38,324 bases of DNA from Planctomycetota bacterium (GTDB lineage: Bacteria > Planctomycetota > Phycisphaerae > Sedimentisphaerales > Anaerobacaceae). The position numbers and the translations under genes are program-made. The notes beneath the pieces are model-generated. The model ran no database searches and was not told where the DNA came from. It was given only the letters and a program-made list of their open reading frames with translations. Below, piece after piece: positions 16,543 to 26,089 of this stretch (its first letter is position 1; each line of letters begins with the position of its first letter). The DNA is taken from contig CP070728.1 of the NCBI GenBank assembly GCA_020351025.1, forward strand, positions 1,118,429 through 1,156,752. Reading direction: 5' to 3'.

Positions 16543-18871
16543 CCACATTGACCTCAAAAGTTCTATACAATGTATTACCAACATCATCGCTAAGTTTAAT
16601 CGCAATTACATGCTCACCGGTGCTTAATTGCTCCACTACGATGGAGAACTGCTCGTCCGTAGTATCATAAACTAAATCTTCCGGCACAGCGGCCTTCCAC
16701 TCGGCATTACTGTCAACGGTATAATCCAATTTACCAATCACACTTAATTCATCCGAGACCTTCAGCTTAAGCGTTACGGTCTTGCCGCTGCTCTCGATAA
16801 AATAGTCTGTAATAGCAGGTGCAGTGTTATCAACCACCACCGGCTCACTTATCCTTGTGCCCGTTAATTTGGTCGTTGTGCTATTACTTCTTTCATCGCT
16901 GGCAGTTATTCTGATTTCGTAGCGACCATCTTCTACGGTTTTGCCGTCCCATTCGAAGGTGTTCGCTTCAAGCTCTTCTTCAAGTTCAATCCAGCCTGTT
17001 CTTCCAAGCTTTCTAAACTCTATTTTATAGATTAGTTTGTCGCCGTTGTCATCTGTGGTTTTATTATCGATTTTGAACACGCCGGTTTTGCCGGGCGACT
17101 CAACTCGACTAACGCCGACCGACTCAACCTTCGGGGCCAAATTTGGGACAGTACTGGCAACAGCGATTTCTCTAACGAGCGGACTTTCCCTGCCAGCTTC
17201 ACTTTTCAAAACAAGTTTATACTGACAGAACCTCCCAAGCGGGCATTGCACCTGCATCGGTCCAGTAATCTCAGTCAACTTTGTCCATTCAGAAAAAGTC
17301 GGGTCGTTTACATCCTTAACGTTTCCACTGCGGGAAGCCGCCCAAACCTTACAGCCTTGCGGAACGTCCCCCTCGATTTGCAGCTTGCCCCACCTTGCTG
17401 GCTGACCAGCATCGATAAGGTCGGAAGTGTAAGTTCCCTCAGAAGCAAAAGCCCTGGACAGCTTTACCAACTTTGCAGGATTCGCTGTGCCAAGATACAC
17501 ATCTTCTCCGACTACTGTCACCGCAGTTATTTGTGACGCCTGCTTGTCCTCATAGATAACCGCTTCGGCCTCCAAGTCCGGTTCGATAGAGAAAGTACGG
17601 CCGTTGTTTCCTGTTCCGACGAGTAGATTCTGCTCTTGGGCAGCCAAGCAGAACAAAACCGCAGTCTCACTAAATACATCAGTCACATAACCTTCTTTGG
17701 TTATTTCATATATGTAACTGGCCTCGCTCGGCTCAGGTGGTTTGCGCGGCGGCATTGGTCTTTCTGGCGGCTCACTGCTGACGCTCTGCTTTGTATTGGG
17801 TATCTGCAGCTTGAGGCCACCTGCACTTTCACTGGCACTTTCACCTTTTTCTAACTGCGGCTCAGGCCGACCAGCCAAAGGCAACTGTGGGGCAAATTCC
17901 ACCTCTGCCTGAGCAATCTTAGCCGACGTCGCTGCCGCATACAAATTGCCGTCCTTGGCAAACAATAATGCCGTAATCTCCGGCTGGTCGCTGTCGTATA
18001 GTACTGTTGCCGTCTTGGTGCGCGGGTCTATCCTGTAGATAAGTCCTCGGCTGTCGCTGCCCGCATAAATAAGGCCATCCCGTCCTATAGCTAAGCAGAG
18101 TATGTTCTTGTCACGGCTATCGTAAACAAGCTGTGGCTGCTTAGCAGAATAATCGAGGCAGTAGACCTTGCCCTGCGGTCCTGTTGCCAAATAAATATCA
18201 CCACTATCATCCACAGCTATAGCGAAGATATATTTGGTACCCCCGCAAGGCGGGCTCCCTTCGGCGTCGTTCGGCTCAAAAATCACCTCCATCTTATCGG
18301 CTTCGAACCGCATTAGTTTGCATTCATCGCCACTTATTCCTGCCAAGAGGCCGCCGGTCGCATCCGTTGCCATTGCAAAAATGTGCTTGTTAGCCAAATA
18401 TTGTTCTTGCTCAAATATATTTGCATCCCGGCCCAACTCGGCCGAAGTTGGCTCACTTGACTCATTTATACCTTGAGCCGCCGGGGTGGGCTGAGTTGGT
18501 GCGGGATAAATTTTAGTCAGTTTACCAAGGCTGTATTCATAAATACAACCGTTAGGGCTTGTGCCGAGGTAAACCGTACCATCCTTTAAAACGATACTGT
18601 TTATCGACCAAACGTCTTCAAACTCGCCGACGAGCGATTCAGCGGCCCTGCCGAGTTGAAGGGTCCCTTTTGAGCCAACTACAATGTCCTCGGTCCTGCC
18701 CTTCGACAAATCTACAGCACTAGTGTGACGGGTAATCTTACTGGTAACAGCCCAACAATATGTACCAGAGAAATATGACAAAAACACAAAGCCCAAAGCG
18801 CAAAAGCATAGCGGCAAATTCAAAGGTTTCAGGCATTTTTTAATTATACTTGTCCGTTTTTTATTTACCAT
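16532..18871 (-). CDS. secreted beta-propeller protein with C-terminal Ig-like domains, function unknown
   Basis: A hydrophobic segment near residues 20-40 of the 779-residue product should act as signal peptide. Repeated blade-like segments follow (GTVYLGTSPNGCIYEY, GDIYLATGPQGKVYCL, GLIYAGSDSRGLIYRI and GNLYAAA), which suggest a seven-bladed propeller. A Pro/Glu-rich linker interrupts the blades near residues 330-375. The C-terminal third looks like Ig/fibronectin-type beta domains. The ATG at 18871 has GGAG upstream; a TTG at 18883 directly abuts the stop of the S55-type gene. The two genes are clearly coupled and may act together outside the cytoplasm. Confidence 0.8.
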   Translation of the reverse strand: MVNKKRTSIIKKCLKPLNLPLCFCALGFVFLSYFSGTYCWAVTSKITRHTSAVDLSKGRTEDIVVGSKGTLQLGRAAESLVGEFEDVWSINSIVLKDGTVYLGTSPNGCIYEYSLGKLTKIYPAPTQPTPAAQGINESSEPTSAELGRDANIFEQEQYLANKHIFAMATDATGGLLAGISGDECKLMRFEADKMEVIFEPNDAEGSPPCGGTKYIFAIAVDDSGDIYLATGPQGKVYCLDYSAKQPQLVYDSRDKNILCLAIGRDGLIYAGSDSRGLIYRIDPRTKTATVLYDSDQPEITALLFAKDGNLYAAATSAKIAQAEVEFAPQLPLAGRPEPQLEKGESASESAGGLKLQIPNTKQSVSSEPPERPMPPRKPPEPSEASYIYEITKEGYVTDVFSETAVLFCLAAQEQNLLVGTGNNGRTFSIEPDLEAEAVIYEDKQASQITAVTVVGEDVYLGTANPAKLVKLSRAFASEGTYTSDLIDAGQPARWGKLQIEGDVPQGCKVWAASRSGNVKDVNDPTFSEWTKLTEITGPMQVQCPLGRFCQYKLVLKSEAGRESPLVREIAVASTVPNLAPKVESVGVSRVESPGKTGVFKIDNKTTDDNGDKLIYKIEFRKLGRTGWIELEEELEANTFEWDGKTVEDGRYEIRITASDERSNSTTTKLTGTRISEPVVVDNTAPAITDYFIESSGKTVTLKLKVSDELSVIGKLDYTVDSNAEWKAAVPEDLVYDTTDEQFSIVVEQLSTGEHVIAIKLSDDVGNTLYRTFEVNVGRD

Positions 18872-18883
18872 CTCTTGCTCCAA

Positions 18884-20752
18884 TTACTCTTCCACGATTA
18901 CGCGCATAATTTTCTTGTCGACGATGACCGTACCGGTCGTCAAGCTGTTTTCGAGCCAGCGCGGGTATGGCTGAGTCCGCAGGGTTCTTTTAGCATCACG
19001 CAATACTAACACGCGAGTCGCAGGCAAATCAGGAAGTTCAGCCCCCTCTACTGCGATTCCCGCCGGCGGCAAAACCAAAAGACAATATAATTTATCCCTG
19101 CTAACAGTGAGAATATTATTCATCGCCTCGATAAGAGTCGCCAGATTTTGAGGAACAAATTTATACGGCGCGGCTTTCCTGAAGAACTCCCGGTAATCGT
19201 AGCCGCCACACACAATCAAATCATATACTCCGGGCGCCAACTCATCAGGAATCTTCAAACCGAACTGATATTTTTTCTTTTCTGCCAGGAAAGTTTCCAC
19301 AACCACGGCGACATCAAGCTGCTGGCCGGCTTTGACACTTGAATCAGACAAATCAACCGACCATATTCTTGAAGAGATATTTTTCGGCCTCACACAAACA
19401 TTAAAGTCGATTGATTCTATATCAGCCTCCTTGTACGGATTGTTCATAAGTATCGCAACTGAGCTGATGCTTTCGACAAGCATCTCTTCCAGACCAACGC
19501 TGGTTGAGACATTTTCAAAGGTAACAGGGTCAGCGTCTTCGACACCGATAGTCACCTGATACTCAATCATATGGTCAGGCGGCAAAACACCGAGGTAAAG
19601 AGTCGCGCCGGCAACAGCCAAGAGAAGTACCCGTGGAGTAAGCAGCCGATTATCAGCAACCTGACAGTTGTAGGGCCGCTTCTGGGCGTCATTGTAATGG
19701 TCCACTGTTATTGTCAGCGGAAACATTCTTGCCTTTGCGCCGATGTGTCCGCTGACCGCCGCTGCCTCGTCAATAGTTAAGGCACCGACTATTTCAATCG
19801 AACTGGCGAACTTAAAAGAACGCCTCATACTTGATACCACAGCATGCACCTGTCCGGTAGCCATTGGCAAATCTATGCGGCCATGACCGGTAAAGCTGTG
19901 CCCAAAGCCATAGACCTTGTCACTTTCTACTTCTGTTACTGTTCCTACAACCTCCATTTGTATATCACCGGTTATCAGGGGCACAATAAGACAGGCACCC
20001 GGTTCTAATTGCACGTCCTCGGCCTTGACGGTACCCGCGCTGCCACCGATACCAGGAACGACCATAAGCCCAAATGGCTCAACTAAGTCTCCCATCTGTT
20101 CACAAACTTCCACCGGCAAACCGGCGGTAGCCAACGGACAAGGCAGAAAGGTCAGACCTCCCTGAATATTTCTTTCTGAAACCCGGGCTGTGGTGATTTG
20201 TTCGTAAACCTTGGCAAAATCAAGGCCGGTAGAAAAATCAAAAACAAACCTTGCAACATCAGGCGAGTCGGTGACGCCGAGAGCACTGCCAAGCCGGCCT
20301 ACTTCGATAATTTCTTTAATCGGTGTCACACCGTAAAGCGGGTCTTTGCTGTAAAGCCACGCAAAAGCAAGGGCACCGGCCAACCGGCCATCGATATAAA
20401 CAGGGGAGCCGCTGCACCCTGCTACGGGACCGGTGTGGATAAAACGCTCATCCAAACCCTGCACCAAAATTGCATCTCTGCCCGGTCTTACATTGCGGAC
20501 TACGCTTAGAACCTCCATCTGAAACTTTTCTATCTCAGCACCCTTGTACGCCGTTAAGCAATATGCCTCCATCCCGGGTCGGATTTCATCAAGACCGATA
20601 TATTTGGCCGGGTCCCAAGCACCCTCGCTTAAATTTGGAGTACTGGTTTTATGCAGCTGCTCACCTGCCCAACAAAAAGTCCCCGCACAGACTAACAGGC
20701 AAAGCAGAAAAAATCCCATATCCGGATTTACGAAACCTTTCGACCTCAACAT
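18884..20752 (-). CDS. SpoIVB-type (peptidase S55) domain protein, exported
   Basis: The N-terminus carries a signal peptide (about residues 12-30). DEIRPGMEAYCLT begins the S55-type domain. The putative catalytic Ser lies in GCSGSPVYIDGRLAGAL, and a possible catalytic His in KVYGFGHSFTGHG. The protein is 622 residues, far longer than Bacillus SpoIVB, with an extra C-terminal region of unknown fold. In Bacillus, SpoIVB cleaves a signalling partner in sporulation; nothing suggests sporulation here. The start at 20752 is preceded by GAGAGG. It is the first gene of a two-gene unit with the propeller protein. Confidence 0.85.
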   Translation of the reverse strand: MLRSKGFVNPDMGFFLLCLLVCAGTFCWAGEQLHKTSTPNLSEGAWDPAKYIGLDEIRPGMEAYCLTAYKGAEIEKFQMEVLSVVRNVRPGRDAILVQGLDERFIHTGPVAGCSGSPVYIDGRLAGALAFAWLYSKDPLYGVTPIKEIIEVGRLGSALGVTDSPDVARFVFDFSTGLDFAKVYEQITTARVSERNIQGGLTFLPCPLATAGLPVEVCEQMGDLVEPFGLMVVPGIGGSAGTVKAEDVQLEPGACLIVPLITGDIQMEVVGTVTEVESDKVYGFGHSFTGHGRIDLPMATGQVHAVVSSMRRSFKFASSIEIVGALTIDEAAAVSGHIGAKARMFPLTITVDHYNDAQKRPYNCQVADNRLLTPRVLLLAVAGATLYLGVLPPDHMIEYQVTIGVEDADPVTFENVSTSVGLEEMLVESISSVAILMNNPYKEADIESIDFNVCVRPKNISSRIWSVDLSDSSVKAGQQLDVAVVVETFLAEKKKYQFGLKIPDELAPGVYDLIVCGGYDYREFFRKAAPYKFVPQNLATLIEAMNNILTVSRDKLYCLLVLPPAGIAVEGAELPDLPATRVLVLRDAKRTLRTQPYPRWLENSLTTGTVIVDKKIMRVIVEE

Positions 20753-20805
20753 CTGGAACCTCTCAACTAATTATTAATCAGGATTTTAGCGAGCATTCGT
20801 CCCTA

Positions 20806-20834
20806 TTGCAAGATAAAACAATCTTTGCTATAAT
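20806..20834 (+). promoter_or_regulatory. near-consensus sigma70-type promoter for the TPR/rluD operon
   Basis: TTGCAA at 20806-20811 and a perfect TATAAT at 20829-20834 are separated by 17 bases. They lie 68 bases upstream of the ATG at 20903. Confidence 0.65.
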
Positions 20835-20902
20835 TATACTTTTGAAAGTGGCGCGACTAAACAGGGCTACTGTGCCATAGAGCGTTAAAGGGAGTAAAAA
20901 AA

Positions 20903-21742
20903 ATGAAATCCAAACACCGACACGAACTCAAAACCAATGAATTGGCCAGATGGATAGCCAATTCCCCGCAATGGGCAAAGAAAAATGCCAAACCGATTAT
21001 TTACGTCTCCGTACTTGTTGTTGTAGTCGCAGCCGCATACTTCTGGATGACTTATGAAAAAACAGTAGTATCAGTTCAAAAGCAGCTCAGGTTAACAGAG
21101 CTCATCAGCCAACTATCGAGGAACAGAGCTCAGATTATCTATACCCAGGCTCAAGGAATAGATGCCTCGTATATGCTCATCCGGACTGCTGACAATCTCC
21201 AAGCCGAAGCCCAAGACATAAAAAACGACCATATGGCAGCTTTGGCACTTATCAAACAAGCAGAAGCCCTGCGGACGGAGTTGCATTACCGCTCAGGGGC
21301 CGTGCGCCCACAAGAAGTAGTTTCTCAGATAAACCAAGCAATGGCCAATTATAAAAAAGCAGTGGAGAAATGCTCGACAAACGCATCGCTGCTGGCGATG
21401 GCTCAATTAGGCCTGGGACTATGCGAAGAAGAACTCGGTAACTTTGAGAAAGCAAGACAAATATATATCGATATCACCACAAACACCGACCTCGAAAGCA
21501 CTGTCGCTGCTGTCCAGGCAAAATTACGCATCGACACAATGGCCGAATACCAGCAAGGGGTCGTCTTCAGCCGAGCATCAAAAGCTGAGGCAGCTAAAGT
21601 TCTCAAGCCTCAGATTAGACTCGATACCCCACAGCTTCCGCAAACAGAAAGCAATGAAGTTGAGATTCCCGACATCAACCAAGCTGTCCAAATACCAAAC
21701 GGTATATTTGAGGCCACCGACACCAACCTGCTTAGCCAATAA
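20903..21742 (+). CDS. single-pass membrane protein with TPR-like helices, function unknown
   Basis: The 279-residue product has a basic N-terminus, one transmembrane helix (about residues 32-50) and a long helical region with coiled-coil character. A TPR-like segment (LAMAQLGLGLCEEELGNFEKARQIY split over residues about 165-190) suggests protein contacts. It resembles the general layout of TPR proteins such as YfgM, but I cannot assign it to that family. AGGGAG lies upstream of the ATG. It is followed 12 bases later by the pseudouridine synthase gene. Confidence 0.75.
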   Translation: MKSKHRHELKTNELARWIANSPQWAKKNAKPIIYVSVLVVVVAAAYFWMTYEKTVVSVQKQLRLTELISQLSRNRAQIIYTQAQGIDASYMLIRTADNLQAEAQDIKNDHMAALALIKQAEALRTELHYRSGAVRPQEVVSQINQAMANYKKAVEKCSTNASLLAMAQLGLGLCEEELGNFEKARQIYIDITTNTDLESTVAAVQAKLRIDTMAEYQQGVVFSRASKAEAAKVLKPQIRLDTPQLPQTESNEVEIPDINQAVQIPNGIFEATDTNLLSQ

Positions 21743-21769
21743 CGAAAGTTAAGCGTGAAGCGTCAAGAA
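21742..21769. repeat. degenerate 7-base tandem units at the rluD start
   Basis: ACGAAAG, TTAAGCG, TGAAGCG and TCAAGAA follow each other from 21742. The pattern covers the GTG start at 21755, which makes that start doubtful. Confidence 0.4.
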
Positions 21770-22840
21770 AAATACAACAGCCCCCTCAAACGCAATGAAG
21801 AACGCTTGAGAGGGCACCTATTCCACAAACAACCGCAAAACGGCGCCCCAACCAAGATGCAAGGTGCCAATTCCAGGCCCGAAGAGCAGACACTCCATGT
21901 AGGAAAAACTATCAAGGAGCGCCGAGTCGATAAATACCTGCATAGTCGATTCAATAATTACAGTCGTGTTATGCTCCAGGAGATAATCAAGGCCGGTGCC
22001 GTCAAGGTCAACGGCAAAACAGTAAAGCCCAGCTTTAAGCTAAGCACGGGAGATAAAATAGAATTGACGCTGCCCAGGTTGCCAAGCAAAGAAATTTTGG
22101 CTGAAGACATACCTTTGAATATCATTTACGAAGATGACGACATCATTGTTCTTAACAAGCAGGTCGATATGATTGTTCATCCTGCCCGCGGCAACACACA
22201 CGGCACTCTGGTTAATGCCCTTGCATTTTATTCTGATAAACTGTCGAGCGGCCTGGGGGAATTTCGGCCTGGTATCGTACATCGGCTCGACAGAGACACC
22301 TCCGGTGTTATGGTCGTTACTAAAAACGACAGCGCTCAGTGGAAAATCGCCAAACAGTTCGAAAATCGGCAGGTTAAAAAAAGCTATCTTGCTATTGTTC
22401 ACAGTACGCCGGACCTTAATGCCGACCGCATAAGCGCACCTTTGGGTGTACACCCAAAGGTAAGGGAAAAATACGCTATCCGCCCGGAAACAGGTAAAGA
22501 GGCAATCACTTTTTACGAAGTACTCGAGAGCTTTCGTGGCTTTTCTCTGCTGAAGCTAATACCCAAGACCGGCAGAACCCACCAGATACGCGTCCACCTT
22601 TCCTATATTAAGCACCCGATTGTAGGCGATGATATGTATGGCGGCAAATTCATCTGTCCCTGGCAACTAAAAGATGCTGACCCGACGGTCGAAGAACCAG
22701 TTATAAACCGTCCCGCCCTGCATGCCTCGACACTCGAATTCAAACACCCAACCACAAAAAAGATAATAAAATTCGAAGCACCCCTACCCGATGATATGCA
22801 AAACCTCCTCAGTATTCTCAGAAAATACCGAAAGGTTTAA
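21755..22840 (+). CDS. rluD: RluA/RluD-family 23S rRNA pseudouridine synthase
   Basis: The N-terminal S4 RNA-binding domain spans about residues 48-115 (RVDKYLHSRF, then AGAVKVNGK). The catalytic motif HRLDRDTSGVMV with its Asp follows. KTGRTHQIRVHL and HPIVGDDMYGG complete the family signature. It isomerises uridine in 23S rRNA, most likely in helix 69 as RluD does, though the target site is inferred. From GTG 21755 it has a 34-residue hydrophilic extension that begins inside a heptamer repeat. An ATG at 21857 would give a more usual N-terminus. The end overlaps the convergent gene by four bases. Confidence 0.92.
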   Translation: MKRQEKYNSPLKRNEERLRGHLFHKQPQNGAPTKMQGANSRPEEQTLHVGKTIKERRVDKYLHSRFNNYSRVMLQEIIKAGAVKVNGKTVKPSFKLSTGDKIELTLPRLPSKEILAEDIPLNIIYEDDDIIVLNKQVDMIVHPARGNTHGTLVNALAFYSDKLSSGLGEFRPGIVHRLDRDTSGVMVVTKNDSAQWKIAKQFENRQVKKSYLAIVHSTPDLNADRISAPLGVHPKVREKYAIRPETGKEAITFYEVLESFRGFSLLKLIPKTGRTHQIRVHLSYIKHPIVGDDMYGGKFICPWQLKDADPTVEEPVINRPALHASTLEFKHPTTKKIIKFEAPLPDDMQNLLSILRKYRKV

Positions 22841-23289
22841 CCTATCAATTTATTGACTTTTACTACTGTTCTGCGTTTACCAAAATAATTATAGAACAAA
22901 AGCCCCACCTGGCTTATCACACACCAATCTATTCCTTCGTCAAAAAGAATTACCCATTGAAAAGGTGTCCTCCCTGCAAATTTGACCCTAAGTCTTACTT
23001 TCCCTTCGAATATGGATTTTAACATTTCAAGAATTCTTTTCGCGCTCCGCTCTGGACTTTGATCCATAAAAAATTCTCCATACCAACCATCACAGGATAA
23101 AGTAAACGTATCCTCAAAAAATTCACCAATCACATCAAACTCTGACTCCGATGATGCCAGGTAGCAAAATTCTAAAAGAGTCTTGCCGTCTTTTGTGTCA
23201 ATTCGGAGATGCTCAGCATCTATGGGAAACTTCGAGTATCCCGATATCGATTTAAAAACAGCATGTAGCTTAGACCCTAACTTGTCCAT
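22837..23289 (-). CDS. hypothetical protein
   Basis: A 150-residue product from ATG 23289 that I do not recognise. It has mixed alpha/beta character, with an acidic central region and a basic C-terminus ending in GKRRTVVKVNKLIG. No signal peptide or membrane helix is evident. A TTG at 23319 would add ten residues. It lies downstream of the potassium transport genes on the same strand, after a gap of 152 bases, and its stop overlaps that of rluD. Confidence 0.55.
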   Translation of the reverse strand: MDKLGSKLHAVFKSISGYSKFPIDAEHLRIDTKDGKTLLEFCYLASSESEFDVIGEFFEDTFTLSCDGWYGEFFMDQSPERSAKRILEMLKSIFEGKVRLRVKFAGRTPFQWVILFDEGIDWCVISQVGLLFYNYFGKRRTVVKVNKLIG

Positions 23290-23441
23290 TTTACTTTTGT
23301 GGCAGTTTTTCGTGAACAAACCAGCTCATTATCTTTAAGTACCAACTCCGCCATCCGCAGGTCGTCATCAGCTGTTTTTGAGCCATTGAACAACAGGCTC
23401 AACCTCCGGCTTCGTATAAATGAGAAAGCCCTTTCATACAA

Positions 23442-24131
23442 TTACTCCTGAGGTAGTTTTGCGAGGTCGGCATCGGAGCCGGCAACCATGAGGATATCGT
23501 CCTTGTAAATCACGGTATTAGGCATAGGGACATTGATGATGCTGGCCTTTTCGCTTTTTCTGGCCTTGCTGTGCTCATCTCTTTTGATGGCAACTAAATT
23601 TACATTGTATTTCTGCCGCAGCTGCAAATCCATAACCGTCTTACCGTCGAAACTGGCTGGTGCCTTTATCCGAGCCAGACTGTAGCCCGGCGCAAAATCA
23701 ATCTTCTCGCCGATTTGCGGAGCTATAAGTTTATACGCCCATCTTTGAGCCGATTCAATCTCGGGGTAAATCACGTCTGTTGCGCCCACCTTTGAAAAAA
23801 CCTCGCCAGCAATCAAATCTTCCGCTCTCGCAAAAATCTCCTTTACGCCCATTTGCTTCAGATTCACCACCGTCAAGATAGCCGATTCAAAACCCTGGCC
23901 TGTGCCTTGTCCTATACCGATGATAGCAACATCTACTTTATCAACACCCTGGGCCTTGAGTGCTTCTTCATCGGTGCTGTCAAGTCGAACAGCATGACTT
24001 ACCTGGTCGCGAATCAGCTCTACCTCATTCCTGTCTTTGTCAATTGCGATAACCTCTGCTCCGCTCATCGCCAGAGCAATAGCCAATTTCTTGCCGAACC
24101 GTCCCAACCCTATTACTGCAAACCGTTTCAT
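23442..24131 (-). CDS. potassium uptake regulatory subunit, TrkA/KtrA family
   Basis: The protein has an RCK-N Rossmann domain with GLGRFG at residues 8-13 and an acidic residue at the end of strand 2 (AIDKD). An RCK-C domain follows from about residue 140. These cytoplasmic proteins bind nucleotides and gate a TrkH/KtrB channel, which is encoded directly upstream. The single RCK unit of 229 residues is like KtrA rather than the double TrkA. The ATG at 24131 has GGGAG 8-9 bases upstream; the earlier ATG at 24146 overlaps that site and is less likely. Confidence 0.9.
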   Translation of the reverse strand: MKRFAVIGLGRFGKKLAIALAMSGAEVIAIDKDRNEVELIRDQVSHAVRLDSTDEEALKAQGVDKVDVAIIGIGQGTGQGFESAILTVVNLKQMGVKEIFARAEDLIAGEVFSKVGATDVIYPEIESAQRWAYKLIAPQIGEKIDFAPGYSLARIKAPASFDGKTVMDLQLRQKYNVNLVAIKRDEHSKARKSEKASIINVPMPNTVIYKDDILMVAGSDADLAKLPQE

Positions 24132-24149
24132 AATATTAGCTCCCATTTT

Positions 24150-24198
24150 GGTTAAATGGTAATTGGTTAAATAAAGACCAATTACCAGTTACCAATTT
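24150..24198. repeat. 7-base units with strand switch; 11-base inverted repeat between the potassium genes
   Basis: GGTTAAA, TGGTAAT, TGGTTAA, ATAAAGA, CCAATTA, CCAGTTA and CCAATTT follow in a 7-base frame. The first half is close to the reverse complement of the second. TGGTAATTGGT (24157-24167) and ACCAATTACCA (24177-24187) form a perfect stem that could modulate the transcript between the two subunits. Confidence 0.6.
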
Positions 24199-25978
24199 AG
24201 CCAACAATGACCGCCTCTTGCGGATAATTATATTGAGCTGGTTTCAAGTTAAACGTAAGCGCCGCCAACAGCGTCAAGGGGCCCAATCTGCCTATAAGCA
24301 TCACTGCTATGATAATCAGTTTACCGACGGTTGTCAAAGAAGGCGTTATACCCGTTGTCAAGCCAACGGTGCCCAGGGCTGAACCAGCTTCGAACATAAT
24401 CTCCGCCATACTAAAGCCGTTTGCATTCTCTGTTATACTCAGAGCCAGCGTAGCAGCAAACAAAACCACAACAAAAAGAACTGTAACTGTAATTGCCCTG
24501 CCAACAACAACTATGCGAATAGAACGCTTAAACAACTCAACTTCCTCTCGCTTCCGAAGGGCTGCAACAACAGTCATTATTACCACTGCCAACGTTACAG
24601 TCTTTATTCCCCCTGCGGTCGAGCCAGGCGAGCCTCCAATAAACATAAGAACAATTAAAATAAACCTGCTCGATGCCGACAGTTTTGAAATATCCACTGT
24701 ATTGAACCCGGTCGTGCGGGCTGTAATCGACTGAAACAGGGCATCACGCGCTCCAAAGTTTTCAACAGTGCCCTGGCTCGCGTAACGCTCAAACAAAAGT
24801 ATAGACACCATCCCAAAAACTATAAGAAAGAAACTTACACTAAGAACAATCTTACTTTGCAGCTGCATTCTTTTCGGCGCTGCCATGGAAAGCCTGTATT
24901 GTTTATGAATTAGCCTTTTGAAGAAGCGCTTTATTCTATCTGCAGCAATATTAACCAAATCGTAAAGCACACTAAAGCCGAGCCCGCCCAGGACTATCAG
25001 GGGGCAGATTACCACATACACACGCAAGGTCCTGTTATAGCCGGCGAAACTGTCCTCGAATAAGCTAAAGCCCGCGTTACAAAAAGCACTAATCGAATGA
25101 AAGATACTGTAAAACCACCTTTGGTGTACATCGCCAATCCCGCCCGGTGTGGCGTCCCACATACCCAGCAAACTAACTGCACCTATAGCTTCGATGAGAA
25201 ATGTCCCCGCAAAAATAAAAACTATCATATTGCTTATTCGACCAAGAGTGCGGGCACTTAACAAATCCTGCATTGCTACCCTCTCGCGTAAGCTAAGTGC
25301 CTGCCCTAAAAGCAGGGCGAAAACCGCGCCGAACACTACTATGCCCAGACCACCAAGCTGAATCAGCGCCAAAATGACCAACTGCCCCATTGGGCTAAAA
25401 TCATTTCCGGTATCCTTTACAATTAGGCCGGTAACACAGGTCGCGCTGGTCGCCGTAAACAGAGCATCCACAAACCTGACACTCTCGGCAGCCGATGTTC
25501 TCGGCAGCATAAGCAGTCCAGCCCCGGAGACTATCAAAACCAGAAAGCTGGCAATTAACGTTCGAGTTGGGCTCCTGCCCGACGCCGCCAGGTTCACAAC
25601 CGTTCTGCAAACCTTGATGACCACCTGTAGAACAAGATAAAAACCAACTGCGATATGCAGAACCACCTCAGAATCGACTTCACCAAACCAACGACCCGCC
25701 CCATGCAAAGCTATTGATAGTGCAAGCAACAACGGAATTTCAAACCAGTTCACCCGTAAGAACTCGACCTTTGAAGCCACGTTAAACAGCCGAACTATCT
25801 TCTCTGCGATAAATACACAAAGTAAGACTATCTGGACGGTATATAAAATCTTAGCCGGCAATAGCGGAGCATCAAAACCAAACAGCATAACGAAAGACGC
25901 CGCAACTGCCGCCGCCGTTAAAACGTTAATGCCGATTAGAACCTTCTCTAAGAGCTTACTTTTGTAAAACACCTGCAT
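24197..25978 (-). CDS. potassium channel subunit, TrkH/KtrB family
   Basis: The 593-residue product is hydrophobic throughout and has many membrane helices. Filter-like segments include SATCVTGLIVKD, SAFCNAGFSLFED, ARTTGFNTVDI and SALGTVGLTTGI. These are the four P-loops of the SKT superfamily, each with the conserved Gly. It forms the transmembrane part of a K+ (Na+-coupled) uptake system with the RCK subunit downstream. About 150 extra N-terminal residues with additional helices precede the core, longer than classical KtrB. Confidence 0.92.
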   Translation of the reverse strand: MQVFYKSKLLEKVLIGINVLTAAAVAASFVMLFGFDAPLLPAKILYTVQIVLLCVFIAEKIVRLFNVASKVEFLRVNWFEIPLLLALSIALHGAGRWFGEVDSEVVLHIAVGFYLVLQVVIKVCRTVVNLAASGRSPTRTLIASFLVLIVSGAGLLMLPRTSAAESVRFVDALFTATSATCVTGLIVKDTGNDFSPMGQLVILALIQLGGLGIVVFGAVFALLLGQALSLRERVAMQDLLSARTLGRISNMIVFIFAGTFLIEAIGAVSLLGMWDATPGGIGDVHQRWFYSIFHSISAFCNAGFSLFEDSFAGYNRTLRVYVVICPLIVLGGLGFSVLYDLVNIAADRIKRFFKRLIHKQYRLSMAAPKRMQLQSKIVLSVSFFLIVFGMVSILLFERYASQGTVENFGARDALFQSITARTTGFNTVDISKLSASSRFILIVLMFIGGSPGSTAGGIKTVTLAVVIMTVVAALRKREEVELFKRSIRIVVVGRAITVTVLFVVVLFAATLALSITENANGFSMAEIMFEAGSALGTVGLTTGITPSLTTVGKLIIIAVMLIGRLGPLTLLAALTFNLKPAQYNYPQEAVIVG

Positions 25979-26002
25979 GGCAATAGCGTAAGATGTAGAG
26001 CG

Positions 26003-26065
26003 AAAAATGTAAAATCAAAACTTAAAATTTAAAACTAAAGGAAAAATAAGCCTTAAATTCTAAAT
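26003..26065. repeat. degenerate 7-base tandem units of the AAAACTN type
   Basis: AAAAATG, TAAAATC, AAAACTT, AAAATTT and AAAACTA run from 26003 to 26037, followed by weaker units ending CTTAAAT and TCTAAAT. They fill the spacer between recG and the potassium channel gene. Confidence 0.55.
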
Positions 26066-26089
26066 TGTGGTTTTTTTCCTTTAACTTTT

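Noticed and set aside
23290-23441. Short minus-strand frames after the RCK subunit gene, including a 12-codon one behind AGGAG and a 25-codon one ending just before 23289
   Set aside because: The AGGAG is part of the last codons of the upstream gene; the products are too short and featureless to support.
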